From Actinomycetes bacterium (GTDB lineage Bacteria; Actinomycetota; Acidimicrobiia; Acidimicrobiales; Palsa-688): a stretch of 40,688 nucleotides of DNA. The translations under genes were made by a program, and so were the position numbers. The notes below the pieces were generated by a model. That model was given only the letters and a program-made list of their open reading frames with translations, ran no database searches and was not told the DNA's origin. The first letter of the stretch is position 1. Each line of letters begins with the position of its first letter. Location: NCBI GenBank assembly GCA_021828685.1, contig JAJZDJ010000007.1:1-40688 (forward strand). The letters run 5' to 3'. Of this stretch, positions 18,659 through 27,262 are shown piece by piece.

Positions 18659-20256
18659 GCCCCGAGGGCGACTTCGCAGTCGATCGGCTCGCCAGACCAA
18701 CGCGGCGTGCGACCGACGGGACGGCCGTTGCGGTCGTCGAAGGCGGCCGCACTGTCACATACGACGAGCTGGACGATAGCGCGAACCGGGTCGCAAACGG
18801 CCTGCGCGCGCTGGGCCTAAAGCCCGGTGACCGGGTAGCGTTTGTCGGGCGGACGTGCCTGGCTTGCGTGGAGCTGATGCTCGGAGCCGCCCGGGCTGGC
18901 GTCGTCATGACCATGGTCAACTGGCGACTTCACCCACGGGAGATCTCGTATGTGCTCGGCGACAGTTCACCGCGTGTGATAGTCACCACAGTCGAATTCG
19001 CAGCCTCGATAGCACAGCTGCCCGAGACTGGTTCGGCGGTGGTACTCGTGGTAGCCGGCGACGACGAATGTGAGTCGGGCCACGACTGGGTCTCCTGGCG
19101 CGACAGCCAGTCTCATGACCCTACGCAAATGGCGACCGCAGACGACGACACGGTTCTTCAGCTCTACACGTCGGGGACGACCGGCAAGCCGAAGGGGGCG
19201 ATGCTGACTCACAGGTCCCTAGCCGCATGCATCCCTGACACTGTCAGCGTTTGGCGACTCGATCCGACGTCTGTCGTCTTGTCGGTCCTCCCGATGTTCC
19301 ACATCGCCGGAGCCGGAACTGTACTCGGCGCCCTGTGGTCGCACTGTCGTCTCGTCATCGACAACGATCCAAGCGCAAACAACATGCTGGCGGTGATCGA
19401 ATCGGAGGGCGTCACGAACGTCGTGCTCGCTTCCGTAATGCTCCAGGCGCTTGTCGAGTCGCCGGACGCCGCCACGAGCGACCTGTCGTCGCTTCGTACG
19501 GTCGCATACGGGGCCGCGCCGATCAGCGCCAAGGTCCTTCAGGCGGCCATCGACGCAATGAGGTGCCGGTTCGTCCAGGCGTACGGACTGACAGAGACCG
19601 CCGGAGTCCTTTGCGTCCTCGACCCAGACGACCACTCTTTCGATCCAAACGGTCCGCCGGACATTGTAGCTACCGCCGTCGAGCGGCTCCGGTCGTGCGG
19701 CCGGGCGCGTCCAGGCGTCGAACTGCGCATCATCGATATACGCACCGGCAGCTCGCTGCCAAAGGGTGAGGCCGGAGAAGTACAGGCGCGTACCGCCCGC
19801 ATCATGAAGGGATACTGGCGAAAGCCGGAGGCGACGGCCGAAGTTCTGACCTCCGACGGCTGGTTTCGCACGGGAGACGTCGGGGAGTTCGATCCTGGCG
19901 GCTACCTCTTCCTTCGCGACCGCCTGAAGGACATGATCATCTCCGGAGGGGAAAATATTTACCCGGCTGAGGTCGAAGACGCCCTGGCATGGCACCCAGA
20001 GGTGGCCGAAGTCGCGGTCATAGGTGTGCCGGACGACGAGTGGGGGGAGACACCTCGCGGAGTCGTCGTTCGAACCGCAGGATCAAATGTTTCGGCGGAC
20101 GATCTCATCCGGTTCGCGAGAGAGCGCCTTGCGCACTACAAGTGCCCGACGTCAATCGAGTTTGTTGACGTACTCCCACGCAACGCAACTGGGAAAGTCC
20201 TTCGTCGTGAACTTCGCGAGATCCACTGGGCCGGTCACGAACGCCAAATCAACTAG
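18655..20256 (+). CDS. AMP-forming acyl-CoA ligase of the Rieske operon
   Basis: 533 residues from ATG 18655, overlapping the oxygenase stop by four bases. The frame stays open upstream to 18292, but that part is the shadow of the oxygenase gene. Motifs: LYTSGTTGKPKGAMLTHRSL, VAYGAAPIS, FVQAYGLTETAG, GWFRTGDVGEFDPGGYLFLRD, MIISGGENIYPAEVED and the C-terminal Lys motif PRNATGKVLRREL. It belongs to the medium/long-chain or aromatic acid CoA ligase group (FadD-like). In this operon it probably forms the CoA thioester of the oxygenase product or of its precursor, before SDR action. Only about 40% similar by eye to the ligase at 14074, so not a recent duplicate. Confidence 0.9.
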   Translation: MSPEGDFAVDRLARPTRRATDGTAVAVVEGGRTVTYDELDDSANRVANGLRALGLKPGDRVAFVGRTCLACVELMLGAARAGVVMTMVNWRLHPREISYVLGDSSPRVIVTTVEFAASIAQLPETGSAVVLVVAGDDECESGHDWVSWRDSQSHDPTQMATADDDTVLQLYTSGTTGKPKGAMLTHRSLAACIPDTVSVWRLDPTSVVLSVLPMFHIAGAGTVLGALWSHCRLVIDNDPSANNMLAVIESEGVTNVVLASVMLQALVESPDAATSDLSSLRTVAYGAAPISAKVLQAAIDAMRCRFVQAYGLTETAGVLCVLDPDDHSFDPNGPPDIVATAVERLRSCGRARPGVELRIIDIRTGSSLPKGEAGEVQARTARIMKGYWRKPEATAEVLTSDGWFRTGDVGEFDPGGYLFLRDRLKDMIISGGENIYPAEVEDALAWHPEVAEVAVIGVPDDEWGETPRGVVVRTAGSNVSADDLIRFARERLAHYKCPTSIEFVDVLPRNATGKVLRRELREIHWAGHERQIN

Positions 20257-20275
20257 AACTGGAAGGCAGCTACCG

Positions 20276-21070
20276 ATGGAAGAAATTTCTGACGTCGTCC
20301 CAAACGCCGGCGTCGACCCGCTCGCTTCGTTTAGCCTCCGAGGCAAGATCGTCGTACTCACCGGGGCGAGCTCCGGCCTCGGCGAGCGCTTCGCCCGAGT
20401 CGTCGACTCGCTGGGTGCGACTACCGTGCTTGCCGCGCGCCGCAAAGACCGATTAGATTCACTTGTCAGCGAATTGAGCTTGGCCGAAGCCGTCGCCTGC
20501 GATGTCGGTGAGAAGGGGGCGAATGAAGCCCTCATCCAAGGCGTGCTGGATCGACACGGCAGGGTGGATGTCGTGATTGCAAACGCAGGGATTACCAACC
20601 CCATGCCTGCAGCAAGAGAAGAGATATCCGACTACCGCAAGGTGATGGAGATCGATCTGGTGGCACCTTTCGCACTTGCGAGAGCCGCTCAAACGGCGAT
20701 GCGCTCCCAGAAAGCGGGGTCGATCGTGATGGTGGCCTCGGTCGCGGGTTTGCGGAGTATGTCACTACTGCCGCAGGCAAGCTACGTCGCCGCCAAATCG
20801 GGCCTGATCGGGCTGACACGTGAGCTGGCGTTGCAATGGGCGCGTCACGGGATCCGTGTGAACGCGCTCTGCCCGGGAATGTTCCCGAGCGAGATGACGA
20901 GCGACGTCACCGGTCATAACGCTCTCAAGGAGATGTTCGAGGCGGCAATTCCTTTACGGCGGCTAGGCAGGAGCGGGGAACTCGATGGTGCTATCGCCTT
21001 TCTGGCCTCTGACGCCAGCAGTTACATGACCGGCCAGACACTCGTCATCGATGGTGGCGTCTCATGTTGA
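20276..21070 (+). CDS. Short-chain dehydrogenase/reductase (SDR)
   Basis: 264 residues from ATG 20276 with GGAAGG ten bases upstream; an ORF open from 20024 overlaps the ligase and is rejected. Classical SDR: cofactor motif TGASSGLG near residue 30, ARRKDR after beta-2 (favouring NADP(H)), NAG in IANAGITNP, catalytic Ser in VMVASVAGLRS, Tyr-x-x-x-Lys in ASYVAAKSG, the CPG-x-x-x-(S/T) turn, and the C-terminal ASDASSYMTGQTLVIDGG. Likely oxidises a hydroxyl, for example a 3-hydroxyacyl-CoA or a cis-diol. It is third in the Rieske operon, 19 bases after the ligase. Confidence 0.93.
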   Translation: MEEISDVVPNAGVDPLASFSLRGKIVVLTGASSGLGERFARVVDSLGATTVLAARRKDRLDSLVSELSLAEAVACDVGEKGANEALIQGVLDRHGRVDVVIANAGITNPMPAAREEISDYRKVMEIDLVAPFALARAAQTAMRSQKAGSIVMVASVAGLRSMSLLPQASYVAAKSGLIGLTRELALQWARHGIRVNALCPGMFPSEMTSDVTGHNALKEMFEAAIPLRRLGRSGELDGAIAFLASDASSYMTGQTLVIDGGVSC

Positions 21071-21113
21071 GATACCGGCTCAGCGCAGCGCCAGGCACAG
21101 TGAAAGGAGCTCC

Positions 21114-21575
21114 ATGCCTTCAAAGATGAGCGACAGCGAACGCGACGCGTTTGTATCGCGACCACACCTCGGATATCTCGGGATTACCCGGGTCGACAAG
21201 GGGCCGCTCCTGGCGCCGATCTGGTATTCGTACGACCCCGCGACGGGCATCAGTATCAACATCGGCGCGACGTCTGCGAAGGCTCGGCGACTGCAGGCGG
21301 AGGGGAGGGCCAGCATGCTCGTCGTGGAGGTGGCGAATGGGATGTACTGCTCTGCGTTGGCAGAGGGCCCGGTCACGATACGGCCACTAGGCGACGACAC
21401 GGAAGCCGCCCTCCTTGCGATGTCCACGAGGTATCTCGGCGCGGCAGGAGGAAAGCGTTACACCGATGACTTCATGCGCAAGCTCTCCGTTAATGACTTC
21501 CCCGACGGTCATGGAGACTGGGAGGTCGTCGTAACCATAATGCCCGAGAGCTGGCGGACCGAGATCCTGCCCTAG
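21114..21575 (+). CDS. PPOX-class split-barrel flavin/F420 oxidoreductase
   Basis: 153 residues from ATG 21114 with AAAGGAG in front; the longer frame from 21051 overlaps the SDR. Split-barrel fold of the pyridoxamine-phosphate-oxidase-like group: FVSRPHLGYLGITRVDKGPLLAPIWYSY covers the first two strands (position marker, about 13-40), then TSAKARRLQAEGRASMLVV as the cofactor-phosphate helix and turn, and ALAEGPVTIRPL as the next strand. Close relatives in actinomycetes bind F420 or FMN, often beside xenobiotic or steroid catabolism genes. It is the last gene of the Rieske operon, suggesting a reductive step on the same substrate. A 141-base gap follows. Confidence 0.82.
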   Translation: MPSKMSDSERDAFVSRPHLGYLGITRVDKGPLLAPIWYSYDPATGISINIGATSAKARRLQAEGRASMLVVEVANGMYCSALAEGPVTIRPLGDDTEAALLAMSTRYLGAAGGKRYTDDFMRKLSVNDFPDGHGDWEVVVTIMPESWRTEILP

Positions 21576-21716
21576 GTCGACTTTCACCTGCGAGAGAGCC
21601 CTACCATCGCCGAGGTCATAACGTTTCCAGACTATTGTTGACCTGATGCTCGTCTGTCTATCCTCCGTTGTAGTTGAGAGGCCGGCGCGCCGTGCGAACC
21701 GATCGGCGCCGTACAT

Positions 21717-22142
21717 ATGCCTCTGATGTTTCTGAACGGCACTGCCATGTCAGGCCAAAAGGACCACGGCGCCCATGCCGGCTCCCGATTTCTGGGCCCG
21801 GCGCGGACAGCCGCTCGATACCGGTTCTTCGCCGTGCGCGACGAGTTTCCCGGCCTCTTCGAGGTACCTAAGGGCGGACGCCCGATCGACGGCGAGATCT
21901 ACGATATTCCCGACGAAGTGCTTCATGAGAGGCTGCTTCCGTCCGAGCCGGCGGAGTTGGAGTTAGGTACCATCGAGCTTGCCGACGGCGAGTCGGTCCA
22001 CGCGATGTTGCTATGCCCCGATCGACTAGATCCTAAGGACCAGATCGTCGACATCTCCGAGCTCGGAGGATTCCGCAGCTACCAGCGTCATTTGGCAGCG
22101 AATCGTCGGCTATCGGAAGTACTGCGACTCCCGATCCCTTGA
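21717..22142 (+). CDS. Allophanate-hydrolase C-domain-like (gamma-glutamylcyclotransferase fold) protein
   Basis: 141 residues, ATG start. The sequence LMFLNGTAMSGQKDHGAH, then GPARTAARYRFFAVRDEFPGLF, is the hallmark opening of the C-terminal domain of allophanate hydrolase (AtzF/DUR1,2), here as a free-standing protein. The fold is related to gamma-glutamylcyclotransferase/AIG2; in allophanate hydrolase the domain decarboxylates the N-carboxycarbamate intermediate, but free-standing versions have no settled role. It shares a four-base overlap (TTGA) with the ureido-amidohydrolase gene, tying it to ureide breakdown. The 141 bases upstream contain TTGACC (21638-21643) with only a 15-base-spaced TATCCT, a weak promoter candidate. 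Confidence 0.8.
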   Translation: MPLMFLNGTAMSGQKDHGAHAGSRFLGPARTAARYRFFAVRDEFPGLFEVPKGGRPIDGEIYDIPDEVLHERLLPSEPAELELGTIELADGESVHAMLLCPDRLDPKDQIVDISELGGFRSYQRHLAANRRLSEVLRLPIP

Positions 22143-23386
22143 TCGCCCGAAGGCGCCCTCGGATCGACGGTGATAGACTACTAGGCCGCCTTGGCGTCCT
22201 GGCGGGCATCGGTGCAGATGCGCAAGGCTCGCTGACAAGGGTCGCATGGTCACCCCCCGATCGCGAGGCCGTTGCCGTTGTCGGCTCATGGGCCGCCGAA
22301 GCCGGAGCGAAAGTCCGAACTGATCCAGTCGGCTCTCTCATAGCAGAATTCGCTGGACATGCAACCGGCCTCCTGCCACTTGCTATGGGCAGTCACCTTG
22401 ACACGGTGATCAGCGCCGGTCGCCTGGACGGCGCCTTCGGGGTCGTCGCCGGCGTCGAAATCCTCGACGCGCTTAGCGCTTCAGGTCTTATGCTTCGCCA
22501 TCCGCTACGCCTCGCTGCCTTCGTCAACGAGGAAGGCGTGGTCGCGCCTCCTTTCACTGGCAGCCGAGCCGCGGCCGGCCATGACCTGAGCGGCGAGCTG
22601 GACGTGATCGGCGCGGATGGCGTTAGCCTGAGCCGACGCATGAGCAATGCCGGCAGCAAGCCTGACCATGCCGGCGAAGCAGCGTGGGGCGCAGTCGCCG
22701 GCTATCTCGAGATCCACATCGAGCAAGGTCCGGTGCTTCACGCGAACAACTGCCCTGTTGGGGTGGTGACTGCTGTCACTGGGCAGATCCGCCTCCAAGT
22801 CGATTGGAGAGGCCGCGCGAATCACGCCGGGACCACACCGATGGATATGAGGCAGGACGCTCTGGTGGCAGCGTCGCAAGGGGTATTGGCCGTGGCGCAG
22901 TTGGCGGCGGGAGGCGCCGTAACCGTCGCCACGGTTGGGCGGCTCGATGTCGAGCCGAACGTGGCGAACGTCATACCGGGTTCGGTCCGCTTCAGCGTTG
23001 ACCTGCGAAGCACCGACGATGTCGAGGCCGCCGCAGCGGTGACAGTCCTACGCAGGACCTTCGATGACATCGCCCGGCACACCACCACGACCGTTGCCAT
23101 GTCGGTGACTTCGTCGTCACCGGCGGTGCCGACGGATATCAGGTGGCGGCGAATCCTGCACGAGTCCTGCATACGAGCAGGAACGGTTGCGCTGGATCTG
23201 GCGAGCGGAGCCGGCCACGACGCGCAGCACATCGCCGAGCTCGGGCCTATCGGGATGCTGTTCGTGCCGAGTATCGACGGGGTTAGTCACCATCCCGACG
23301 AGAACACGGCGGGGCCTGACCTGGTTCGCGGCGTCGAAATCGCACTCGACGCGTTGCTCGCAGCCGACGAGGACTTCGATGGCTGA
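22139..23386 (+). CDS. Zn-dependent M20 amidohydrolase, allantoate/N-carbamoyl type
   Basis: 415 residues from TTG 22139, overlapping the previous stop as TTGA. The family includes allantoate amidohydrolase (AllC), ureidoglycolate amidohydrolase and N-carbamoyl-L-amino-acid hydrolase, which release ammonia/CO2 from ureido groups. Metal and catalytic landmarks: MGSHLDTVISAGRLDGAFGV (His and Asp ligands), AFVNEEGVVAPPFTGSRA (Glu pair), EIHIEQGPVLHANN, GRANHAGTTPMDMRQD in the dimer domain, SGAGHDAQHIAELGPIGMLFVP and the final HHPDENT. All expected ligands seem present. The neighbour PuuE-type allantoinase makes allantoate the most likely substrate. Reaction assignment at family level is firm; the exact substrate is inferred. 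Confidence 0.9.
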   Translation: MIARRRPRIDGDRLLGRLGVLAGIGADAQGSLTRVAWSPPDREAVAVVGSWAAEAGAKVRTDPVGSLIAEFAGHATGLLPLAMGSHLDTVISAGRLDGAFGVVAGVEILDALSASGLMLRHPLRLAAFVNEEGVVAPPFTGSRAAAGHDLSGELDVIGADGVSLSRRMSNAGSKPDHAGEAAWGAVAGYLEIHIEQGPVLHANNCPVGVVTAVTGQIRLQVDWRGRANHAGTTPMDMRQDALVAASQGVLAVAQLAAGGAVTVATVGRLDVEPNVANVIPGSVRFSVDLRSTDDVEAAAAVTVLRRTFDDIARHTTTTVAMSVTSSSPAVPTDIRWRRILHESCIRAGTVALDLASGAGHDAQHIAELGPIGMLFVPSIDGVSHHPDENTAGPDLVRGVEIALDALLAADEDFDG

Positions 23387-24299
23387 AGCTCGCGACTTTA
23401 TCGGTTACGGCGGTCGCCCGCCCGATCCGAAGTGGCCTCACGGAGCGTCGATTGCTGTTCAGTTCGTCCTCAACTACGAAGAGGGTGGGGAGCGTTGCGT
23501 ACTCGACGGCGATCCCGTGTCCGAGACGTTTCTCTCGGAGATCCTTGGCGCCGAGGCGTTCGCCGACCGGCATATGAGCATGGAGTCGCTATACGAGTAC
23601 GGCAGCAGGGCAGGGTGCTGGCGCGTCCTGCGCCTCTTCGATCGTTACAGCCTGCCGCTGTCGGTCTTCGCAGTGGCCCAAGCACTCGAGCGCAATCCGG
23701 CCTTCACGAAAGCGGTCGTGGACGCTGGTCACGAAATCGTCGGGCACGGCTTGCGGTGGCTCAGCTACCAGAAGATAGACGAAGCCACAGAGTCGGCACA
23801 TCTCAGATCCGCCGTGGAGGTGCTGACCCGCCTGACAGGGTCGGCTCCGCTCGGATGGTATACCGGGCGGGATTCACCAGCCACTCGACGCTTGGTGGTC
23901 GAGCACGGCGGGTTCCTCTATGACAGCGATTCATACGCCGACGATCTACCGTACTGGACCACTGTCCATGACCGACCTCACCTGGTGGTCCCCTACGCTC
24001 TCGACACAAACGACATGCGCCTAGCGGCCGGCGGCGGATTCTCGAGCGGCGTGGACTTTGAGAACCACCTGCGCGACTCCTTCGACGTGCTTTGGCGCGA
24101 GGGGGAGGGCGGAAGCCCGAAGATGCTTTCTGTCGGCTTGCACGCCCGCCTCATCGGACGCCCAGGCCGATTGGCAGCCCTCGAGCGCTTCGTCGATCAT
24201 GTCCTGTCCCACAACCGAGTTTGGATCTGTAGGCGAGTGGACATCGCCCGCCACTGGGCCGGTCAATTCCCCCCAGTACACCTCCCTTCGAACGCCTGA
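23379..24299 (+). CDS. puuE: Allantoinase, PuuE (polysaccharide-deacetylase) type
   Basis: 306 residues from ATG 23379, overlapping the amidohydrolase gene by eight bases; a frame open from 23187 is the shadow of that gene. PuuE proteins open the hydantoin ring of allantoin to allantoate, using a NodB-like deacetylase barrel rather than the classic amidohydrolase fold. Diagnostic strings: FVLNYEEGGERCVLDGD, SMESLYEYGSRAGCWRVLRL, HEIVGHGLRWLSYQ and GWYTGRDSPATRRLVVEHGG, then YDSDSYADDLPYW. Full length for the family (about 300). It ends two bases short of the convergent ABC ATPase stop. With the upstream amidohydrolase it makes a two-step allantoin-to-ureidoglycolate route. Confidence 0.92.
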   Translation: MAEARDFIGYGGRPPDPKWPHGASIAVQFVLNYEEGGERCVLDGDPVSETFLSEILGAEAFADRHMSMESLYEYGSRAGCWRVLRLFDRYSLPLSVFAVAQALERNPAFTKAVVDAGHEIVGHGLRWLSYQKIDEATESAHLRSAVEVLTRLTGSAPLGWYTGRDSPATRRLVVEHGGFLYDSDSYADDLPYWTTVHDRPHLVVPYALDTNDMRLAAGGGFSSGVDFENHLRDSFDVLWREGEGGSPKMLSVGLHARLIGRPGRLAALERFVDHVLSHNRVWICRRVDIARHWAGQFPPVHLPSNA

Positions 24300-24302
24300 T
24301 TC

Positions 24303-25064
24303 CTAATCGTGTCTGACCCTGCGAAGGAACTGAGCGGTGCGCTCCTGCTCGGGTGAGTTGATCATCTTGTCAGGACTTCCCGACTCCACGACGACGCCAC
24401 CTTCGAGGAAGCAAACCTTGTCGGCTACGTCCATCACGAAACGAATCTCGTGGCTGACGATGAGCATGGTCATACCGGTCGACGACAGCTTCGATATGAC
24501 GCCGAGGACCTCGTCGACCAGCTCCGGGTCCAATGCGCTGGTCGGCTCGTCGAAAAGCATAACCTTCGGCTTCATTGCTATCGCCCTGGCTATCGCCACT
24601 CTTTGTTGCTGACCACCCGACAACGAGTTGGGCCAGGAATCCTTCTTCGCCTCGAGGCCGACAAGTGCGAGAGCCTCCTGGGCTTGTGTCCGCGCCGCGT
24701 TTCCGGGCAGGCCCTTGACCGTACGCAGTCCGATGGCCACGTTCTCAAGGACGCTCAGATGCGGAAAGAGGTTGAATTGCTGGAACACCATCCCGAACTG
24801 CCTCCGCTGCGCCATGACCTCATGAGGACGGAGCCATTCCAACCCTCTCTTTGTCTCTCGGACGCCGATCCGTTCACCGTCGAGCAGTATCACGCCGTCG
24901 TCGAAGCGTTCGAGTTGGTTGAGGCAGCGAAGCAGCGAACTTTTCCCGCCTCCCGACGGGCCGACGATGCAAACCGTCTCTGAGCTGTCCACGTCGAGCG
25001 AAAGCCCTCGTAGCACCCTCGTCTCGCTGTAGGACAGGTAGAGATCCTTTATTTCCAGGAGCAC
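24303..25064 (-). CDS. Polar amino-acid-type ABC transporter ATP-binding protein (GlnQ-like)
   Basis: 253 residues, GTG start. Energises uptake through the permease upstream in the operon. Walker A GPSGGGKSSLL, Q-loop in FGMVFQQFNLFPHLSVLEN, signature LSGGQQQRVAIARA, Walker B VMLFDEPTSALDPELVDE and switch His in LIVSHE are all present. Closest to GlnQ/HisP-type ATPases for polar amino acids. The permease stop lies three bases before its start. Context (GntR regulator, ureide hydrolases converging on it) suggests the cargo may be a ureide or related nitrogen compound. Confidence 0.95.
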   Translation of the reverse strand: MLLEIKDLYLSYSETRVLRGLSLDVDSSETVCIVGPSGGGKSSLLRCLNQLERFDDGVILLDGERIGVRETKRGLEWLRPHEVMAQRRQFGMVFQQFNLFPHLSVLENVAIGLRTVKGLPGNAARTQAQEALALVGLEAKKDSWPNSLSGGQQQRVAIARAIAMKPKVMLFDEPTSALDPELVDEVLGVISKLSSTGMTMLIVSHEIRFVMDVADKVCFLEGGVVVESGSPDKMINSPEQERTAQFLRRVRHD

Positions 25065-25067
25065 CGT

Positions 25068-26039
25068 TTAGACCTCAGCTGGAATTGCCAGAGATGGAGT
25101 GGCTGCTTGAGTTGCAGGTTGTGCAAGCAGGCGCCGGTCGTTGCTGAAGTGCCGTTCGATAGCGCGCTGTGCGAGCGAGGCCACCGAGACCAGGAGTAAG
25201 TACCACACGGTTACCACCATGAGGAGACCCACTACCTGAAAATTCTGAGAGTAGATGTACTGCGCTCGTGTAAGGAGATCCCCTCCGCCGATCACCGAGA
25301 CAAGGGCCGTAGCTTTGAGTAACCCGACGAACTGATTACCCATCGCCGGGATTGTCACCCTCAGTACTTGGGGACGGATAACGTAGCGGCTGGCCTGTCG
25401 ATTAGACATCCCGATTGCGAGAGCAGCCATCTTCTGACCAGCCGGAACGGACAGAATCCCACCTCTGATGATCTCAGCCATGAAGGCTCCCTCGTGCAGG
25501 GCCAGGCCCAAGAGCGCGGCTACGAAGCCGCTTATCACCGAGTTAGTCGGGACACTCCACAGCGAGCCGAGACCGGGAAGGCTGATCCCGATGCTCGGGA
25601 ACAGCAATGCTATGTTGAACCAGAATATCAACTGAACCAGCAGCGGGACGCTTCTGAAAATCCACGTGTACAGATCGCCTAGCGTCGCTACGACAGGACT
25701 TCGGCTGACTCGGGCGGCCGCTACCCCGGCACCTATCACCACGGCGACAACTTGGCATATCAAGGCCAGCTCAAGGGTCGTTTCGACCCCTTGGAGAAGC
25801 GGTTTACTGAAAAAATAGTTTGGGAATGCAGACCATCCGATGTGACGGTCACCGGCTAGTCGAATGGTGGCCAAGGCGACCAGGACTATGACGACTCCGC
25901 CAAGCACATATTGCATCGGCTGAGGAGGCTCACGGATAGTACCGACCGGCGCTCCCAGCTTCAAACCCGAAGGGCCTAGGGGCACGCCCCTCCGGCGTAC
26001 TACGCGCCTCCGGCGGGCTACGTCGAGTAGACTGGACAT
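25068..26039 (-). CDS. ABC transporter permease, His/Glu/Gln/Arg type
   Basis: 323 residues from ATG 26039, with AGGAAG six bases upstream (the TTG at 26042 is less likely). A basic cytoplasmic N-terminus of about 50 residues rich in Arg precedes five or six membrane helices starting near YVLGGVVIVLVALATI. Landmarks: ETTLELALICQVVAVVIGAGVAAARVS; the helix pair IFRSVPLLVQLIFWF; and the coupling (EAA) region LHEGAFMAEIIRGGILSVPAGQKMAA followed by the ATPase-contact turn, given as positions of about 200-235. The long N-terminal extension is characteristic of a subset of amino-acid permeases. Only one permease gene is present, so it would act as a homodimer. Confidence 0.92.
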   Translation of the reverse strand: MSSLLDVARRRRVVRRRGVPLGPSGLKLGAPVGTIREPPQPMQYVLGGVVIVLVALATIRLAGDRHIGWSAFPNYFFSKPLLQGVETTLELALICQVVAVVIGAGVAAARVSRSPVVATLGDLYTWIFRSVPLLVQLIFWFNIALLFPSIGISLPGLGSLWSVPTNSVISGFVAALLGLALHEGAFMAEIIRGGILSVPAGQKMAALAIGMSNRQASRYVIRPQVLRVTIPAMGNQFVGLLKATALVSVIGGGDLLTRAQYIYSQNFQVVGLLMVVTVWYLLLVSVASLAQRAIERHFSNDRRLLAQPATQAATPSLAIPAEV

Positions 26040-26087
26040 CAAGTCTTCCTGACAAGATGGCGTACAGCGTCGGCGACCACTGCTCGC

Positions 26088-27098
26088 TTATCCCGTGAAT
26101 CCGTGGGTCTGCCAGTTGACGATTATCTGTGTCGCTCCGTCCTGTTGTAGCGAGATCCCGTACCGGCTCAAGATCGTCTTGTATTGGCCATCGTCTACTA
26201 AGTGCTGGAGCGCGATCTGGGTAGCGTTGATCAGCTGGGTATTGCTCGGAAGGATAGCCTCGCCCGTTACGAAGTTTGCGCTGTAGCCAGTTGTGACAGG
26301 CACAGCGGTCAGCGCATCGTGAGACTGCTGCTGCTCGTAGGGCGCCCCTGGGAAAGTCTCCATCTGTGCTACCACCTGGCCGGACTCGAGCGCGGTCAGA
26401 GTTGTTCCGGCGTCCGGGAATTCCTTTTGGATTATGGCAGGCTTTCCGAGCGACTTGCATGTAGCGCTCTCGTCGTTTACGACAGTGACCGAGACGCTCC
26501 CGATAACGTCACCAACCGCTTGCCCGCAGAGGTCGTTGAATGTGGTGAACTTTGCCTTGTCCGCTGTCTTGATCACGAAGCCATTGTGAGCTACGAGATC
26601 GTCGACAAGTGAAACTATCTTCTCCCGAACAGGCGTATCCTCTAAGCCCGACATTGCGATCTGGTCACGTCCCGATTGAACGGCAGGTATGAGCCCGGCG
26701 AACGCCATGTTGTTGAAGACGACTTTCAGCCCCATCTCCTGGGCGATAGCTCGGGCGAAGTCCGCTTCGTATCCCACGATGGTAGTCGTCCCCGGCTGCA
26801 CAAAGGCATAAGGAGGAAAAGTTCCGTCGGTTGCCACATCGAGCACCCCACTCGCCTTCAGGCTCGCAGGAAGCGCTGCGCGTGCGGGCGCGTAGACGCC
26901 AGAGGCGGCCGTTGAGGTGCTCGGCACGGAGGTAGCCGTCGAAGCCGTCGAAGGAGTCGCCGTGGTCGCAGTCGCAGTGGAGGTACTGGACGAACCACAA
27001 GCCGCTACTCCGAGCGAGAACGCACCTAGTAACGCAAACGTGGTGGTAGTCCTACGTCGCCCGCGTCGCCTTCTGACGGGGCTGAATATTGGGCTCAT
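26088..27098 (-). CDS. ABC transporter substrate-binding lipoprotein (amino-acid/ureide type)
   Basis: 336 residues from ATG 27098 with AGGA seven bases in front; a longer frame to 27155 runs into the operator and is rejected. Signal peptide: arginine-rich start (RRRRGRRR), hydrophobic core, lipobox VAAC with Cys34. A Thr/Ser/Ala-rich linker to about residue 75 is followed by a type-2 periplasmic-binding fold (SBP_bac_3): LDVATDGTFPPYAFVQPG, VGYEADFARAIAQEMGLKVVFNNM, GLIPAVQSGRDQIAMSGLEDT. The ligand is not readable; polar amino acids are usual for the family. It is the first gene of the importer operon, directly downstream of a TGTATACGT box. Confidence 0.92.
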   Translation of the reverse strand: MSPIFSPVRRRRGRRRTTTTFALLGAFSLGVAACGSSSTSTATATTATPSTASTATSVPSTSTAASGVYAPARAALPASLKASGVLDVATDGTFPPYAFVQPGTTTIVGYEADFARAIAQEMGLKVVFNNMAFAGLIPAVQSGRDQIAMSGLEDTPVREKIVSLVDDLVAHNGFVIKTADKAKFTTFNDLCGQAVGDVIGSVSVTVVNDESATCKSLGKPAIIQKEFPDAGTTLTALESGQVVAQMETFPGAPYEQQQSHDALTAVPVTTGYSANFVTGEAILPSNTQLINATQIALQHLVDDGQYKTILSRYGISLQQDGATQIIVNWQTHGFTG

Positions 27099-27154
27099 GT
27101 CGTTGTCCTCGTGGTGTAGTCGGGTCGGTCGTCCAAAGCGGACCATCGACACCA

Positions 27155-27171
27155 TGTATACGTGAATAGTA
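27155..27171 (-). promoter_or_regulatory. TGTATACGT box 1 next to a -10 of the ABC importer operon
   Basis: TGTATACGT at 27155-27163, palindromic core GTATAC. On the minus strand TACTAT (27171-27166) is a good -10, so the box sits where RNA would start for the importer operon, whose start codon is 57 bases further. GntR/FCD regulators often bind GTATAC-centred palindromes; repression of the importer is the inference. The matching -35 is poor. Confidence 0.5.
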
Positions 27172-27262
27172 TGTCCGGCTGATTAAGGGAACATCTCTTC
27201 TGTGTTACAGGCGCTGGCAACCGGTAGAATATTGAACGCAAGCGACCTAGCTGCCGACGGCG

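Noticed and set aside
23187..23378. Upstream extension of the allantoinase frame
   Set aside because: Shadow of the amidohydrolase gene; PuuE similarity begins at ATG 23379.
22139..24299. Possible creatinine/hydantoin pathway instead of allantoin
   Set aside because: The PuuE-specific motifs FVLNYEEGGE and GWYTGRDSP favour allantoin; kept only as a minor alternative.
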